Under the pieces are notes generated by a model. It made no database searches, had not been told where the DNA came from, and saw only the letters and a list, made by a program, of their open reading frames with translations. This document shows positions 35,611-48,426 of a stretch of DNA of 64,000 nucleotides, piece after piece (positions within the stretch are counted from its first letter, which is position 1; each line of letters begins with the position of its first letter). This DNA is from Brienomyrus brachyistius (Eukaryota; Chordata; Actinopteri; Osteoglossiformes; Mormyridae): positions 19,903,629 to 19,967,628 of the forward strand of contig NC_064550.1 in assembly GCF_023856365.1 (NCBI RefSeq), read 5' to 3'. Position numbers and translations under genes: made by a program.

Positions 35611-36974
35611 GGTGGGGGAGATGGGGGGGGGGGATAGGGTTAGGGCAACCCCTCCCCAATAATCAAAACCAGCCAATACAACCTCCTGGACCCCCTCAAA
35701 TGGATGGTGACCTCAACTCCCAATAATCAACCCAAAGTTATGCCCTTGTGACAGGGCATATTTACCATATATGATTAATACTAATATTGCTTTATATAAC
35801 AGGATCTTTCCCTCTCTGTGTTTATACAGCTGTGTTTGTAGAAGGGCAATCAACAGACCTTCCTCTTTCTTCTTTGATGATTACAGGTCAGTTTGCCATG
35901 GATGAGAAACCTGAAACTCTGGGCAGTGATCATTATATCACATTAACCTGGCCAGTAACCCTAAATTAAATACATCAACATCTCTGACCAGGATAAAAAG
36001 CCAAGGCTTAAATACACAGCGCCCGGAGCGATAGTCTCCCTCTGTTTGGCCCAAGATCAGCTCCCAGTGGTAAATCACCACAAGGTCCAAACTTGTGTCA
36101 AAGTCCTGGCAGGTCCTTTTGCTGAAGGTCCTTTTGGCCACCAGCCTTGGAGCAGATCTAGGGAGATCTCTGAAGAGGGACGGGCCACGAGGGAGTCTCC
36201 TCGACATGGGTTCTCCAGTCTAAAGAACGTCTCTTCCAGGGGTGGCGAAGGGAGGGGGGTCTCCCAGCTGTGTGCTTCCAGAGAAACTGAATCTCCAGAT
36301 GTTTAGCAGAGGTGACATGAAGGGGTTTCTCAAATCTGTGTCCTGTGAACGGCTTTGATCATTAAACATGAACCTATGGCATATCTCGATCGTGACTTCT
36401 GACGTCACCGTCATACGTACTGAACTTTTCAAGGGCAGTCAGGTTTTAAGATACCTCCGCATGCTGTCCTGCCACGTGACACATCGATTAGAGAAATATT
36501 CAAAAGGGAAAACCCCGGACATAAATGCATGTGCAAGGCCAGTGTCATGTTCAGATACAAAGGGCAACTGTGACCAGAGCGGAAGGCGAGGGAAAAAGAC
36601 ACAGACTGTGGCAATGAAAAGCAGCTTTACAGAGTGCAAACCGCTTTAGAAAACCTCCCACAGAGAAGCATGTGGCCGCATAAGTGCCTGTCAGAAAGAC
36701 ACAGGCGAGTCTGCTTCGAGGATGACATTTCCTGTTTTTAAGGTGGGGGGGGGTGTCGGTCCCCCAGGGGAACTACGTGAAAAATCATGCTGCATAGTTT
36801 GTTTAACGACCTCATTGCAAAACGTGTGTGGTCTGCCCTTCCTGCGAAATAAAAAGAGAAATGATTTAATTGCGAAACTTTTGAAGCTTGATCTTTACGG
36901 TTACAACTGGAGAAACCCCCCCTAGCAGAAACAACAGCAATAAAGAAGAATAAAATAGCTATAGACTCCATTGA

Positions 36975-37065
36975 ACTATAGCATCCTGTCCTGGGTGGCT
37001 CCTGGCCCCCCACAACCCTGACCAGAGCAAGATGTTAATAGTGGATGGATGGATGAACGGACAAC
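36975..37065 (+). repeat. SINE tail fragment
   Basis: CCTGTCCTGGGTGGCTCCTG, ACAACCCTGACCAGAGCAAG and GGATGGATGGATGAACGG match the 3' end of the SINE family in the forward orientation. Confidence 0.5.
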
Positions 37066-39669
37066 AAATGTCTTTAGTGAACTTACTGTTCTACTAAGGA
37101 AAAGCAGTGCCTGTGTGAGACCTTTGTTTTGACTCATATTAAGTAGATTTTCATTTTCATTATTTCCTGGGAGGCATCTGTAAGGAACCGTTTTGTTGGC
37201 CAGATTAACAATCAAAGAAATGAATGATTTACAGACCAACCTCACTCTGCCTGCTGGAAACAAAGCCTGATATTCAGCGAGCTTTTAAACGCACCAGCTT
37301 TCAGATCTGAAATCCATGTCGACACCATAAAAGGACCATTTCATTTCAGAAAGGACAGCACTGTGTGGTAATACACACGCCACTATAGCTGAGTATTCAT
37401 TACATCCCTGATGGAAATGCTTAAACACAAATATTTACTACAAATATTGTTCATTGGTTTGCTCGAAATTGTTAAAAATTTTTGTTGCCAAGATTAAATT
37501 CCTTCCGGGATCTGAACCAACCACTCACATGACCACCGCAGCACCTTCTGCAAATACTGTATGTTGTTTGCTCAAATGGAAAGAAGAGCATTTGTTCCCT
37601 ATTTCGTTGCAACCAATTATATTCCTGTTGCTTCTGAATGTGGTCGGCTATCAGCTACAGTATGACAGATCCACTCTCTGGTAGAGGAGCACATCATAGC
37701 CACTGTATGTGTCATCTGTCCCACCCAATGAGTTACATTAAAGGACAAAGGCTTCCACAGATTGGAAAATAAACAGTGAGACAGTAGCTTAGTATTGTCA
37801 CTTTCCAGAAATAGTGAAAAAGGAGGGGAAAGGCTGAGAGACTTATGGAGGATCAATGTAGAGTCTTGGATGCCTGATTAGCTGGCCTGTATGCAAACAA
37901 GTGGCCTCATTGATGTTGGATTGGCTGGACTAGATGTGATTGTTTGATCCCCAATTGGCTCTAGTTGCAGTCAGTTTTATATTTAGAAGTCTGATAGGTT
38001 GATAGACTAGGAAAGACTGACTCAAGATCAAAAGCCATTAGCCAAGATTCTCCGGATTCCCCTAAGGAGGTCGCAGTAGTGTGGGATTTCTCTAAACTCT
38101 TCTTCAGGGCTCGCGTGACAAACTGCCCTTTGTCATTTTGTGTTTGAGTCGAAATGTGAATGACAGACAAATAGTGAGGGGAAGCAGGAAGGGGGGGCTG
38201 GATCACTCTAAGCTTATGTGTTCACACCTCTATTAAACGTTGGTCTCATTAATACAGGTGTCAAAGGGGTGGGGGGCGTTGCTAGGAGACAAAACGAAAA
38301 ACAGTCATTCGGTTTTTTGTTACCTTCAGCTGAACCACGGAGGCTGAAAGTATTTAGTATTTTTAAAGCGTTGCATGGAATATAAGCAGACGATTATGAT
38401 TTGGTTGGTGCGTGGCTTGAAAGGGGTGAGGAACAGACCACAGACAGAAGGTGTGGATTAGGGGGAGTTTAGTAAGAAGCCGACACGTCTGACTTGTCGC
38501 AAGATCCGTGGGAAATACACCAATCGAGTCGTTGCACAGAAACTCCTCCTTGAAATTCTCAAAAATTTTGTGTAAAAAAAGCACTTAGTTTAAGTCCATC
38601 TTTCCGGTGAAGTAGTTTCTTCCTGTTATGCACTTTCCTTCATTTCCAGAAAATTCAGCCTTGTAGCTACCGTTGTGTGCGAGAGAGTCGCTTCTCACCA
38701 GAGAGATATATTTCCAGATCTCCTGCATGTATGTTTACTTTGAATGGCTTGTCTACAACTATCCAACTGGAACAGATACGAAGGTTTTACTGTACTGTGC
38801 AGGGTTCACGCAGAAGTGATTTCATCAGGGTTTCCTACATTTGGCGTCAGTTCCTGCTGCTGCATGAGTCTCTTACCAGGTGGAGATATCATCTGGCACC
38901 AAAGAAGCGAAGCCTGTCCGAGGAAGATGGATCGCTTTTTAAACAGAAATCAAAACACTTGTGCCCCAGTGGTTGTCGAGGAAACAGCACAGAGCAGTAG
39001 AGTCAATCACAAGGCATTAAAGGGTAATACACCAAATTTTACCCTGTACATCAGGTTGCCAAGCCCCCCACCATGAAGAAAAGCAGATGTCCTAATTTAA
39101 GGAAAGTAAAAGCACTGACAGTACACAGCTTTGAACCTCAAAACTCAAATCAAGCAGTAATCTATTGCCAATTTGGGATAGTACTTTTAGTAGTGAAATG
39201 TCAAATTTATTTAAAAAAAAAAAAAACTATAACGTAATATTTCAAGCTGAATCAACAGTATGAAAATAAAATTGCTTTGTGCCTTGAGTTCTGTTTTAAT
39301 AAAAAAAATGAAAAAAAAACACTAAAACTGGATGTAATGCTTAAAATTTCCCCCTTAAACAGAATATAGAGTAGAATAATGGAACATGATATTCAATACC
39401 TCTGTTCCATTACTGTACTTATAATTATGGTTAGTATATTGTATAGCTTGCACTGTTCACTTTTAATTTTATTCCTTTATTCTTGGATTATTCCTTATTC
39501 CTTTACTCTTTTATTTTATTTCTATTCATCTGTTTTGCTTAATTTATGCTCTTTGTTCGTATATGTTGTCTGTGAATGTAAGCACCAAACACTGCCAAAA
39601 CAAATTCCTAGTATATGCAGTTGTACCAATAAAGTGAATTCTGATGCGTGAATGATTAATGACAAATGG

Positions 39670-39905
39670 GTAGTAATGTAGCCTCACACCTCCAGGATGG
39701 GGGTGGGGTTGACAATCATCCCCAGCTCTGTGTAGTGTGTAGACTACATTCTGCTATGCAAGGCAGTCTGGAGTTCACAGTGCGTGTCCTGCGATGGACT
39801 GGCACACCTGCCCGGGAGGAGCCCAGCCTTGTGCCCTTTACTACCCGTGAAAGACTTCAAATTCACTATGACCTGCAGGACAGGAGGTTACTGAAGATCT
39901 AAGGA
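39670..39905 (+). repeat. Degenerate SINE copy
   Basis: GTAATGTAGCCTCACACCTC, CAGTCTGGAGTTCACAGTGC and CCTGCGATGGACTGGCACAC follow the block order of the SINE family; heavily diverged. Confidence 0.4.
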
Positions 39906-42234
39906 AATCCATAAATCGATTATTAATGCCTGAATGATTCATTTGTCTGTTACGGGGTTAATGGAAGCTAAGGGGGACAATTACTTTAATGCACATTTTT
40001 TTTTGTGCCACAAGGGGTGGGCAGAAACAGGAAATAAAGGTGTTAGAAAAAACAATGTCAGAGCGCTACAAGGAACCGGTCTGCGTGGCTGATTTGTGAC
40101 GTGCCTTCAGGTGAGCGTCACGTGACTTACGCGAAAGCCGGGAGATGAAACATTCTGATGGAAGAGCAAGAGATGAAAACTAATTTCTAACGGCGGGCAT
40201 TTCCTGTACTTCTCCTGTACATTTCCTGTACTGAGGTAATGCTCAGAAAAAAAGGAAAAAAAAAGTAATAAAACTGCGAAAGGACGAGGAAAAACAGAGA
40301 ATCCGTGGAAGGTACAGGAAATCAAGAATATAAACACGAGCTGTCTTACAGCTGTCAAAAGTTATTCTTTGCTTGTTTCTAGAAAATTTAACACATTTTC
40401 AAAGGTCTATAGCTCACATGAAAGGGCACAGAAATCTATAATTTCATCTGATTTATGAGCATATATATCAAACTAATCTCCTCAGATCAGTGTCACCCAC
40501 CAGGTGGTGACAGAGGGGAACATGTGGGTACATACCTGGGGGTTTTAAGCAAACAATCCAAGCCTACAGCTAGACGTTTATTAAACCAGAAGCGTGCGAG
40601 GTGGCACCACAAGCAGGGCAATAAAAAACAATGGAATCAGACAAAACGCTAGAAGGAATCCCCATTTATTCTGTGTACGTAAAACTGCCACCTTAAACCC
40701 CTAAACAGAGACGTGAGTTAATTACGGAGCCCTTAACACGCAGAAGGATTCACAAGACATGTTTCGACATGGTGGCCTTGGCGACCACAGTGGTGTAACA
40801 ATGTACAGGGCATCTAATGAGAATCACGGAAAATTGGCAGGTGAAATTGTCTTGCGTGTTTTCCCAGGTTTAGACAACAAGACGTAAAACCTGTCTTTCA
40901 GAGTATGAGGACACACATCTCCAGGGTCACAGATTATGAATAATAAAGCAAAACAGAGCAGATTAACATTAGCAACTGCATGATAAATAATATCTACTTG
41001 TGCACATAATTTTAAGCAACCTAACAATCAATTATTAATGTTCACATGTTTTCATATGGGGTAATACATTTTAAATGTTCCAGGAGAATATTGCTCAGTG
41101 TTAGGATGTAGGAAAACACAGGTTTACCAAATCTTTGAGCCAGGAGTAAAGTCATATCCTATCATAAGCTTACAGATAAGCCACATTGTTACGTATCAAT
41201 GGGCTGTTTATACTACCGGCTAGCAAACACACACCATTATGTTGCCTAAAACTTATCGCACACACATCAGCGCAGATCAAACTTTTGAGTCCTTTAAAAA
41301 GAAATAATTTAGAATAGAGAATCAATTATGATTTAATTTTATGTAGAGAAAAGCAATTTGTTTGGGAGGCAAGTTTAAACACCACTGAGCTGACCAGGGT
41401 TCATCAGGAAGTCACTGTAAGTATCTTGACTACTCTATCCTTGGGGAATGTAGCCGATACCAAAGGGAACTCATTCAACACTGTTTTCCATGTAGTGAAT
41501 GGGGCATGACCAAGAATAAGTAACTGAAAGGTAGGAGATGGCCATTAAGCGAACTTAACAGTATCAAACTAAGAATCGGTACAAATGCTGTCATTTGATA
41601 CCCGTAACAGAGCACACAGGAAACAGCACTTCTGAAATAACGTCTCAATGGATGCTAATATCGTTGTCTTTGGTTACTCTCCCTTTGTCGTTCTTCTGGA
41701 TGTTGCTTGCATGTGAAGGGAATGGAGAGGCGATCAAAAGGGCAGTCAATGCCTCAGTGGTTGGAGGGTTGAGGGAAAGGTACAGGAGTGAGCCTTTGTG
41801 AAATGGCTATTTGTCTCCAAAGGAACAGGCCAATCAGCTGGATTAATTGCTCCTGCCACAGAATCGGTGCACAGTGTGGGATCCCTGGAATCACAAACGC
41901 ACACAGAAAGCTAAGGCCAGCAAGGAGGTATCCTGTAAGGTGTGCTTTAAGTAATAAACTTTGGGGGATAATGCACACCTAACTTTCATATTTTGTGTTC
42001 TTATATGCATTTATTTATTAATAATTGCACTGTGTTCCTTCACTGCCAGTGACTATAAGCAAGACAGATCGGCTACTGGATGTGAAGTACACACACAAAC
42101 ATTGAAATATTCATTAATATTTGTCCATAAATCTGGAAAACCAAGGGGTGTTGTTACAGTCAGAAAACTGAATAAAGCTAACTTTACCACAGTGCCCGAG
42201 TTAAAATTTAAACCTGAAAACCCACTTTTGTAGT

Positions 42235-42620
42235 GCACATTATTAAGTGTACAGTTTGTGGTGTATATTATGTAAGTTGCACTTTCAAGCACACAAGTGT
42301 GGATGATGCAGAGTGTAGATTTTTTAGTGTACACTATGTAGGGTGTGACTGGAAGGGCACACCCAGAGGGATATGCTCGGTAGGGTGCACTCAGTATCGA
42401 ACCCTCAGTATAGCTCACTCTGTAGGGTACATACAAAAGGGCACACACTGCAGAGTGTACTCCGAAGGCGCACTCTTTAGGGTTAGTGTTGCCGTACGGG
42501 TTATAGCTTGGGTTATGCTTCCCTGTATTATTAGGGCTAGGATTAGAATGGAGGTTTGGGATAGAATTAGGCTTACATCTTTGCTTACCAGTAACCCTAA
42601 CGTTAACCTTAACCCTAGCT
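42235..42620. repeat. Degenerate tandem repeat and telomere-like motifs
   Basis: About 240 bp of irregular GTGTA/GTAGGGTGCAC-type repeats (CACTNTGTAGGGT recurring) lead into TTTAGGGTTAG (about 42476) and, in inverse, AACCCTAACGTTAACCTTAA (about 42593). It reads as decayed simple repeat; a true telomere array is not present. Confidence 0.4.
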
Positions 42621-42811
42621 CTTCCCCATCAGTAAAACTAATATCAACCATAACCACGATAACCTTAATAACCCATGATTACATCAATTTGGGAAGAAGA
42701 AACTGTGGAAGTGTGATTTGGATATGCATGCAGTACTTTCTCCATGCTGCAGATGGCATCATAACACCACATTCTATAAGGAACCTTATATTCAGTCATT
42801 TTTTTTTGTTA

Positions 42812-42817
42812 TTTATT
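42812..42817 (-). terminator. Candidate pde9a polyadenylation signal
   Basis: AATAAA on the minus strand about 310 nt after the phosphodiesterase stop codon. Supported by hexamer and position only. Confidence 0.4.
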
Positions 42818-42877
42818 TGTTTTTTTTTTTGCTTGCCGACGGTGTGCATAAGTTTGTGAAGCTGATGAAGTGCTCAA

Positions 42878-42879
<2 letters not shown>

Positions 42880-42919
<40 letters not shown>
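42880..42919. repeat. (GA)n microsatellite
   Basis: Uninterrupted AG dinucleotide run of about 40 bp, in the 3' flank of the phosphodiesterase gene. Confidence 0.9.
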
Positions 42920-43127
42920 CAGACCAGACATGACACCAACAATTGACTTACTTAGAACCACTGAGCAGGCAGGAAAGGCTACTTCTTCTTCCCTCCTAAT
43001 GACATGTTCTCAGTTTTTTTCTTCTGTACCTCGTAGAATAATAGACACACCTTTATGTTAGCGGGTTAGTCAACCAAGACCTTCTGTTCAACTACAGTAT
43101 AGCCTCATCATTGAAGATATGATGAAG

Positions 43128-46100
43128 CTATAAGGGTATGATGGAGGGAACAATGGAAGGAATGCTCTTAACTACAGGCTGCTCCACACTGCTGACCATG
43201 TGTACAGTTTGGAGGGCTTCAGGCAGACTACGGGGCTGCGCACGCATCGGGTGATGGGTAGGAGAATCGGGGGAAGGCGGAGCTACCTCAGTCATGGCAT
43301 CATCGATCTGCTTCAGCTCCTCGTAGTGATCGCGAGAGTCCCGCAGTGGCTGAACCATGATCTCTTCGATCTGTGGGAATAGCTGAAAGACAGAGAGATA
43401 GGCATTTGTTTACAACGTTCGGTAATATCGTTGCTGTAATTTCTTACATCGCTGTCTGTTCTGTTCTGGTCGAATGTTGCTGGTATGATGCCACGCAGAC
43501 ACACTCACCTTCATGACCGTCTCGAACATGGGGATGAGGACAAATTTTATGAAGCCGATCTGTGCCGTTGGCTTGGTCACCTTGTCCCGATCCATAAAGG
43601 GAGCGACGGGGAGTCCTTCAGACTTCTCTCTGTCACTCTGGACCATGTATTGTCCAGACAGCAAGGAGGTTGTTATCATGAAAATTTCGGTCATTCTCCT
43701 CTAAAGAAAATGTGACTGACAATTCTTGAAAATCCTCATTACGACAATGAATATAGCACACACAACATTTTGGTAACCTGCATAAAGTACTCTTCCAGTA
43801 GACAATCCACCCAGGGCTCAGCTACTTCAGTGGGCCTGACCTCGTTGGAAATATCACAGCATTTGATAAGAACCATCTTCAGCTGCTCATACGGACACAC
43901 AGACAAACACGCACAGAAGAAGGAGCAGCTTTAGCGCAGAGAACCACAGTATCAACGTAATGTGTCCTGCGGGCATATCCACCCATTTTATGTGGATTGT
44001 GTTCTTGGACCCAAATGTTGAGTGGAACACATACACATCTGATGTGCTCCTCATTGGTGAAATCAAAGCTGTCCACCTTCTGCTTGAAAGACTCCAGTAT
44101 CTCCCCATGTCGGGCCATATCTGTGGCTAGTATGAGGGTGATAACAGCCTGCAAAGAAAATGCAAATTAATCCAGATCAAAGAAACTAAAGTGAAATTAA
44201 TCCAGACCTAAGAAATTAAGGTCAAACTAATCCAGACCTAAGAAATGAAGCTCAAATAACTTCAGACCTAAGAAACTAAGCTATGAACCACCACTTTATG
44301 AAAGGTATAAACACTTCATAAAAGGTATAAAGAGAAGCGTGCATCAAGGATTTTTCATCTAGTATCTAGCGTGGTACTAGACCAGGGATGTGTAATCTCC
44401 TCCAGAAAGAGCTGTTGGGTATGTGGGTATTCACTCCAAATCCCTAATTAGATTACTAATTAGAGGATTTATTGACTGAAGGATCCGCACACCTGGCTTT
44501 GAACAGCCGACCTAAAGGTGATCCCAAAAACCGGCACCCACACTGGCCCATTGTGGATAAGATTGCCCATCCCTGTACTAGTTGGTATCTGGAAACCTTG
44601 CATGCCTGAAGAGTACTGCAGTTTTATTGCCCTGTTAAGCTTTGAGTATTATGATGATAATAGTAAGTCTACCACCAATCGAAAATCAGCGTCATTCCAA
44701 CATACTTGTCGGATTTGCTTGAAGGCCTCGGGTTCTACGTTGCCGAAAATGTTGCACTCGGGCAAGGAGAGGATCTGGAAGGCCACAGCGCAGTGGTGGT
44801 TCTCCAGCGGGGAGATATCATTGTAGCGCACTGCAAGCTCCGTGCGGGCATTGATCTGGTACCTGGCGTGATATGTCATACTTTGCTTTATCTTGGCTTT
44901 GATTGCCCTTGGGCTGAACCATGGTGATGACGCGTATCTGGCTGGTCGACTTACGTGTTATTGTAGCCCGGATGGTCCAGGTCATGACAGACAGCTGCAG
45001 TCATGAGGATGCCCATGTCAGCCAGTGTGAGTCTCTCCTGAGGCAAGAAAACACACAGACCCATGTGTTGCTCCACTTCCAGGTTCCTGATTCATCTATG
45101 ACCACCGTTACCACCTGGACTCTGCATGAATGGCTCGGCGTTGGCCATCTTCTGGTTAGGGACACGGCCTCACCTGGAGGTTGCACAGGTGGATCATGCC
45201 ATACATCATCTGGCTCACGCAGAAGCAGTGGCGGAAGTTGTGGAAGGGGTTGCTGCGGTAATTCTCCTGAATGGCCAGCTATAGCAGGGCACAGAGAGGC
45301 TAGCTTACTCACACGCAGTCAACCAGACCCTGCAGAGAACCGCTGTTTGTTCAATTTCTGACACAGTAAAAACTGGTGAGTACGATTTTTACCAGCCAGC
45401 GCTTGAGCGTAATGGGGTTAATGTTGAACTCCTTCACCAATCCCAGGTCATGGTACATGTACTCCAGGCAGCTCAGCATCTGAACTGGCCACAACGAGAC
45501 AGTGGTCAGATCAGAGTGTAAACACTATACACGATATTACCGCGCTCGGCTCAGATTCCCAACTATATGCTGTAAGGCTTGTGTTCAACTCAGATTGCAA
45601 GGACCATAACACCTTGATCGGCATCTAAACCACAGATTATGGTCAGCTGAAGATGTAAGTAACTTCGAACAATAAGACCGTGGCCAGCTTAACACATCAG
45701 CTGCATAAAGGGCGTGCGGTTGGAATATCACCTAAAACCAGAGGATGCTACTATAAAACTGTGCTGGCTACAGGCTCTGAACCTTGCATGACAATTCCAG
45801 GGACAGTTGAGCAAATATACATGGCAAAACTGTAGTTTAAGTTGTTTTTTACACCGCAGAGCTGCTTGGGACCTGCCTCATTGTGCTCCCAGTGCCAGAC
45901 ATCAAACGTGGGTTTCTTCAGGGCCTCGATGGTCTCCTGGGACAGCGTGTACTATGGGATTCCAGCAGAAAGAGGGAGGTTCAGTCATAGTTCCAAAGAC
46001 CTTGAGTAGTTCCACAACACCAGGTCCTTGAGCTCATCAAAACATGCATGGAGACAAGGTTGAATGTCCATGGAGAACCTTAGGATAGCTTGGGACGTCA

Positions 46101-48384
46101 CGCCTTGGGGACAGCTTCTTCCCGTCATCTGAGAAGTTGTATTTGCATGGGCAATTCATCCTGGAGTGAACAAAAACTGTCAGATAAAATACATTTTCAT
46201 GAGATAAAAATCACACTCATATATGAGACACATTTCATTACTTTTCCGTGCAAGAAATGTTGACACTAGGAGCAACTGCAATAACAAAAGAATTTGGTAA
46301 TACTTTTTTGGATTGAAAAGTGAATAATTCATCCTGCAAAAAATGTTTATTGAAATGCTGAAAGAGTAAAAAAACAACATTTTAGCTCCATCCAGTGTTG
46401 ACCAGTGGAACAACTTTGCACTATCTGCATTACACAAGGAGTATTTCCTTCGGTTGCTGTATACCAAAGATGAACGCAACCATAAGTCTTCGTTTTAACT
46501 TTTAATTTCGTTTTAAAAATAAGTATGAACCATAGTTTAGTCGAAATTTAACGTCACCAAAAAATTCTACTTACTCTATCAACCTCCCTCCACCTCTTGA
46601 GGTCATCTCGTCACGAAGTCTCTTGAGGTCATTCTTGCACTTCTCAATCTCCACTACCTTCAGTCCCTCCACTGAAACAACCAAGGGAAAAATGCTCCGT
46701 GGGTTTAAAACATTTTAATGAAGTTTATACATTTTTTCAAGTATTGCTTTACAAGTATTGCTTTTGAAATTGGCAAAATTATTTTGCAAATAATTTGACC
46801 CATGAAGTTCAGAGAAGGTCGGCTTTAGATGTGAGACAAGCCTATTCTTCTGCTTTTACAGAACAGAAGAGAACAGAAGACAGAAGGTCTTCGACTTACA
46901 CTCCACCCTCTTCTCCAGCATGGCCAGTCGATTAGTGACCTCGGTTTTCAGCTCGTTGATCCGAAAAGCCCTGGACGGAAAAGGGGATCCGTGTGCATGT
47001 GGCTCTGATGCCCACAGCAGTACTGAAACTCGTCTAATGAACCAGCAATGCCAAGAGAATGAAGTGGTACAGGGCAGAGAGGAGCGACCACAGAGAGGAC
47101 CACAAACACACCAACAAGGTACCTGCTGAACTGCTCTGCCACCTGAGACAGGACGTTCTGAAACACGTCATCCTTCTCTGTACAAGAGACACAAAGGTGA
47201 TTCATGGCACCCACTCATTACCTAACACAATGAGTTAAGTGACCCTCCATTGACCGAACGATAATAAATATCGCTTTTAGCACAATGTGACGACACACTG
47301 AAATGCACAGCACATCCTTAAGCCTGTACCTCCCAGCTGGCCAGCAGATAACGGCACGACTTTGTACAAGGAGCTGTGAGATAAGAAGGACGAGAGACAA
47401 AATAAAAATGGTATTATATCTATACAATATTGACATCATAGGACTAACTTTAAGATTGGCAGGACGTTTTACTATTAATAAGGCATGAATTTAAATGTAA
47501 CCTTTCCTAGTGCTCTATAAGTATTTATACTAACGGTAACTTGTACATAACGATAATGGTTGGATTACTTGGGCGAGTTGGTGGGCATGGTAGGATCGAT
47601 GGAGATCATGGCACCCCCCGAATCCAGTAGCGTTACGGCTGTGTTCCTAAAAACAAGCGGGCAGAGACACAGCTGGGCGCTGTCTGTGATATACCTGGCC
47701 AGCACGCGCACGCAGGCTCAACATCCAGCTGGCAGGCGCCAAAACCAAAGGGCGACCACCTCCTCGCACCACTTTAACGCGAGACTCATAAAGACTTGTT
47801 GTTTATTTGCCATTTGCATAAGTACAGGTACATCGGAATGCCTCTTTACACATATCCCATCATGCTCTCCTTTCTGAGACATACACACACATACATACAG
47901 TTGATAGTGAAGCTTTTGGTCCGAGCACAGGGTCAGGCCATTTATCCGGCACCCCTGGAGCATGATGGGGGGTTATGGGCCTGGCTCAAGGGTCCAACAG
48001 AGATGTGGCTATTCTGCAGAGGCTGGGGCTTAAACCGGTAACCCTCTGGCTGCAGGCTCTGAGGCCAAACCCATAACCCATACACCCAGATAGCAATAAC
48101 TGGTTTTTGAGGAGCTGTGCCAGAATGATTGTGGTTACGCAAACACTGTGAAATCATCTGTTCGGCATAGACTTAAGAAGTAGTGATTTAGTGAGCAGTG
48201 CAGGTGGCCCCTTTAATACCCAGGTGCTGGCTGTCTCGGGCATTAGATGGGGTGGGGGGGTTTATTGGGGGGGAGGGTCACTACTGACCTGGGGATATTT
48301 GAGGAGGAGCAGAGCAGCTCCCTGATGTCACAAGGGCTGCAGTGCCGACTGAAGAGCACCTGTAGAGGGCAGCAGCGAGTCAGT

Positions 48385-48426
<42 letters not shown>

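Larger units (their letters stand above)
20468..43127. other. Gene-poor, repeat-rich intergenic region between oaf and pde9a
   Basis: I find no exon with recognisable homology and proper splice sites in this 22.7 kb. It contains poly-G/C tracts, SINE copies and tails, minisatellites (21 bp and 33 bp units), a Tc1 remnant, a tetranucleotide array and a CpG-richer patch near 28.4-28.7 kb that is not attached to any gene I can identify. The open frames of 100-200 codons here are explained by tandem repeats or by chance. Regulatory elements or non-coding RNA genes cannot be excluded. Confidence 0.5.

Noticed and set aside
36000..36310. Possible exon in the frame MSRRLPRGPSLFRDLPRS on the minus strand
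   Set aside because: No recognisable domain or convincing splice pair; length within chance expectation.
42476..42620. Interstitial telomere sequence
   Set aside because: Only isolated TTAGGGTTAG and CCCTAAC motifs in a degenerate repeat; no run of (TTAGGG)n.
45871..45877. Alternative GT donor at GAGGCAG|GTCCCA for pde9a exon 9
   Set aside because: It would break the reading frame into exon 10, whereas the GC donor keeps it.
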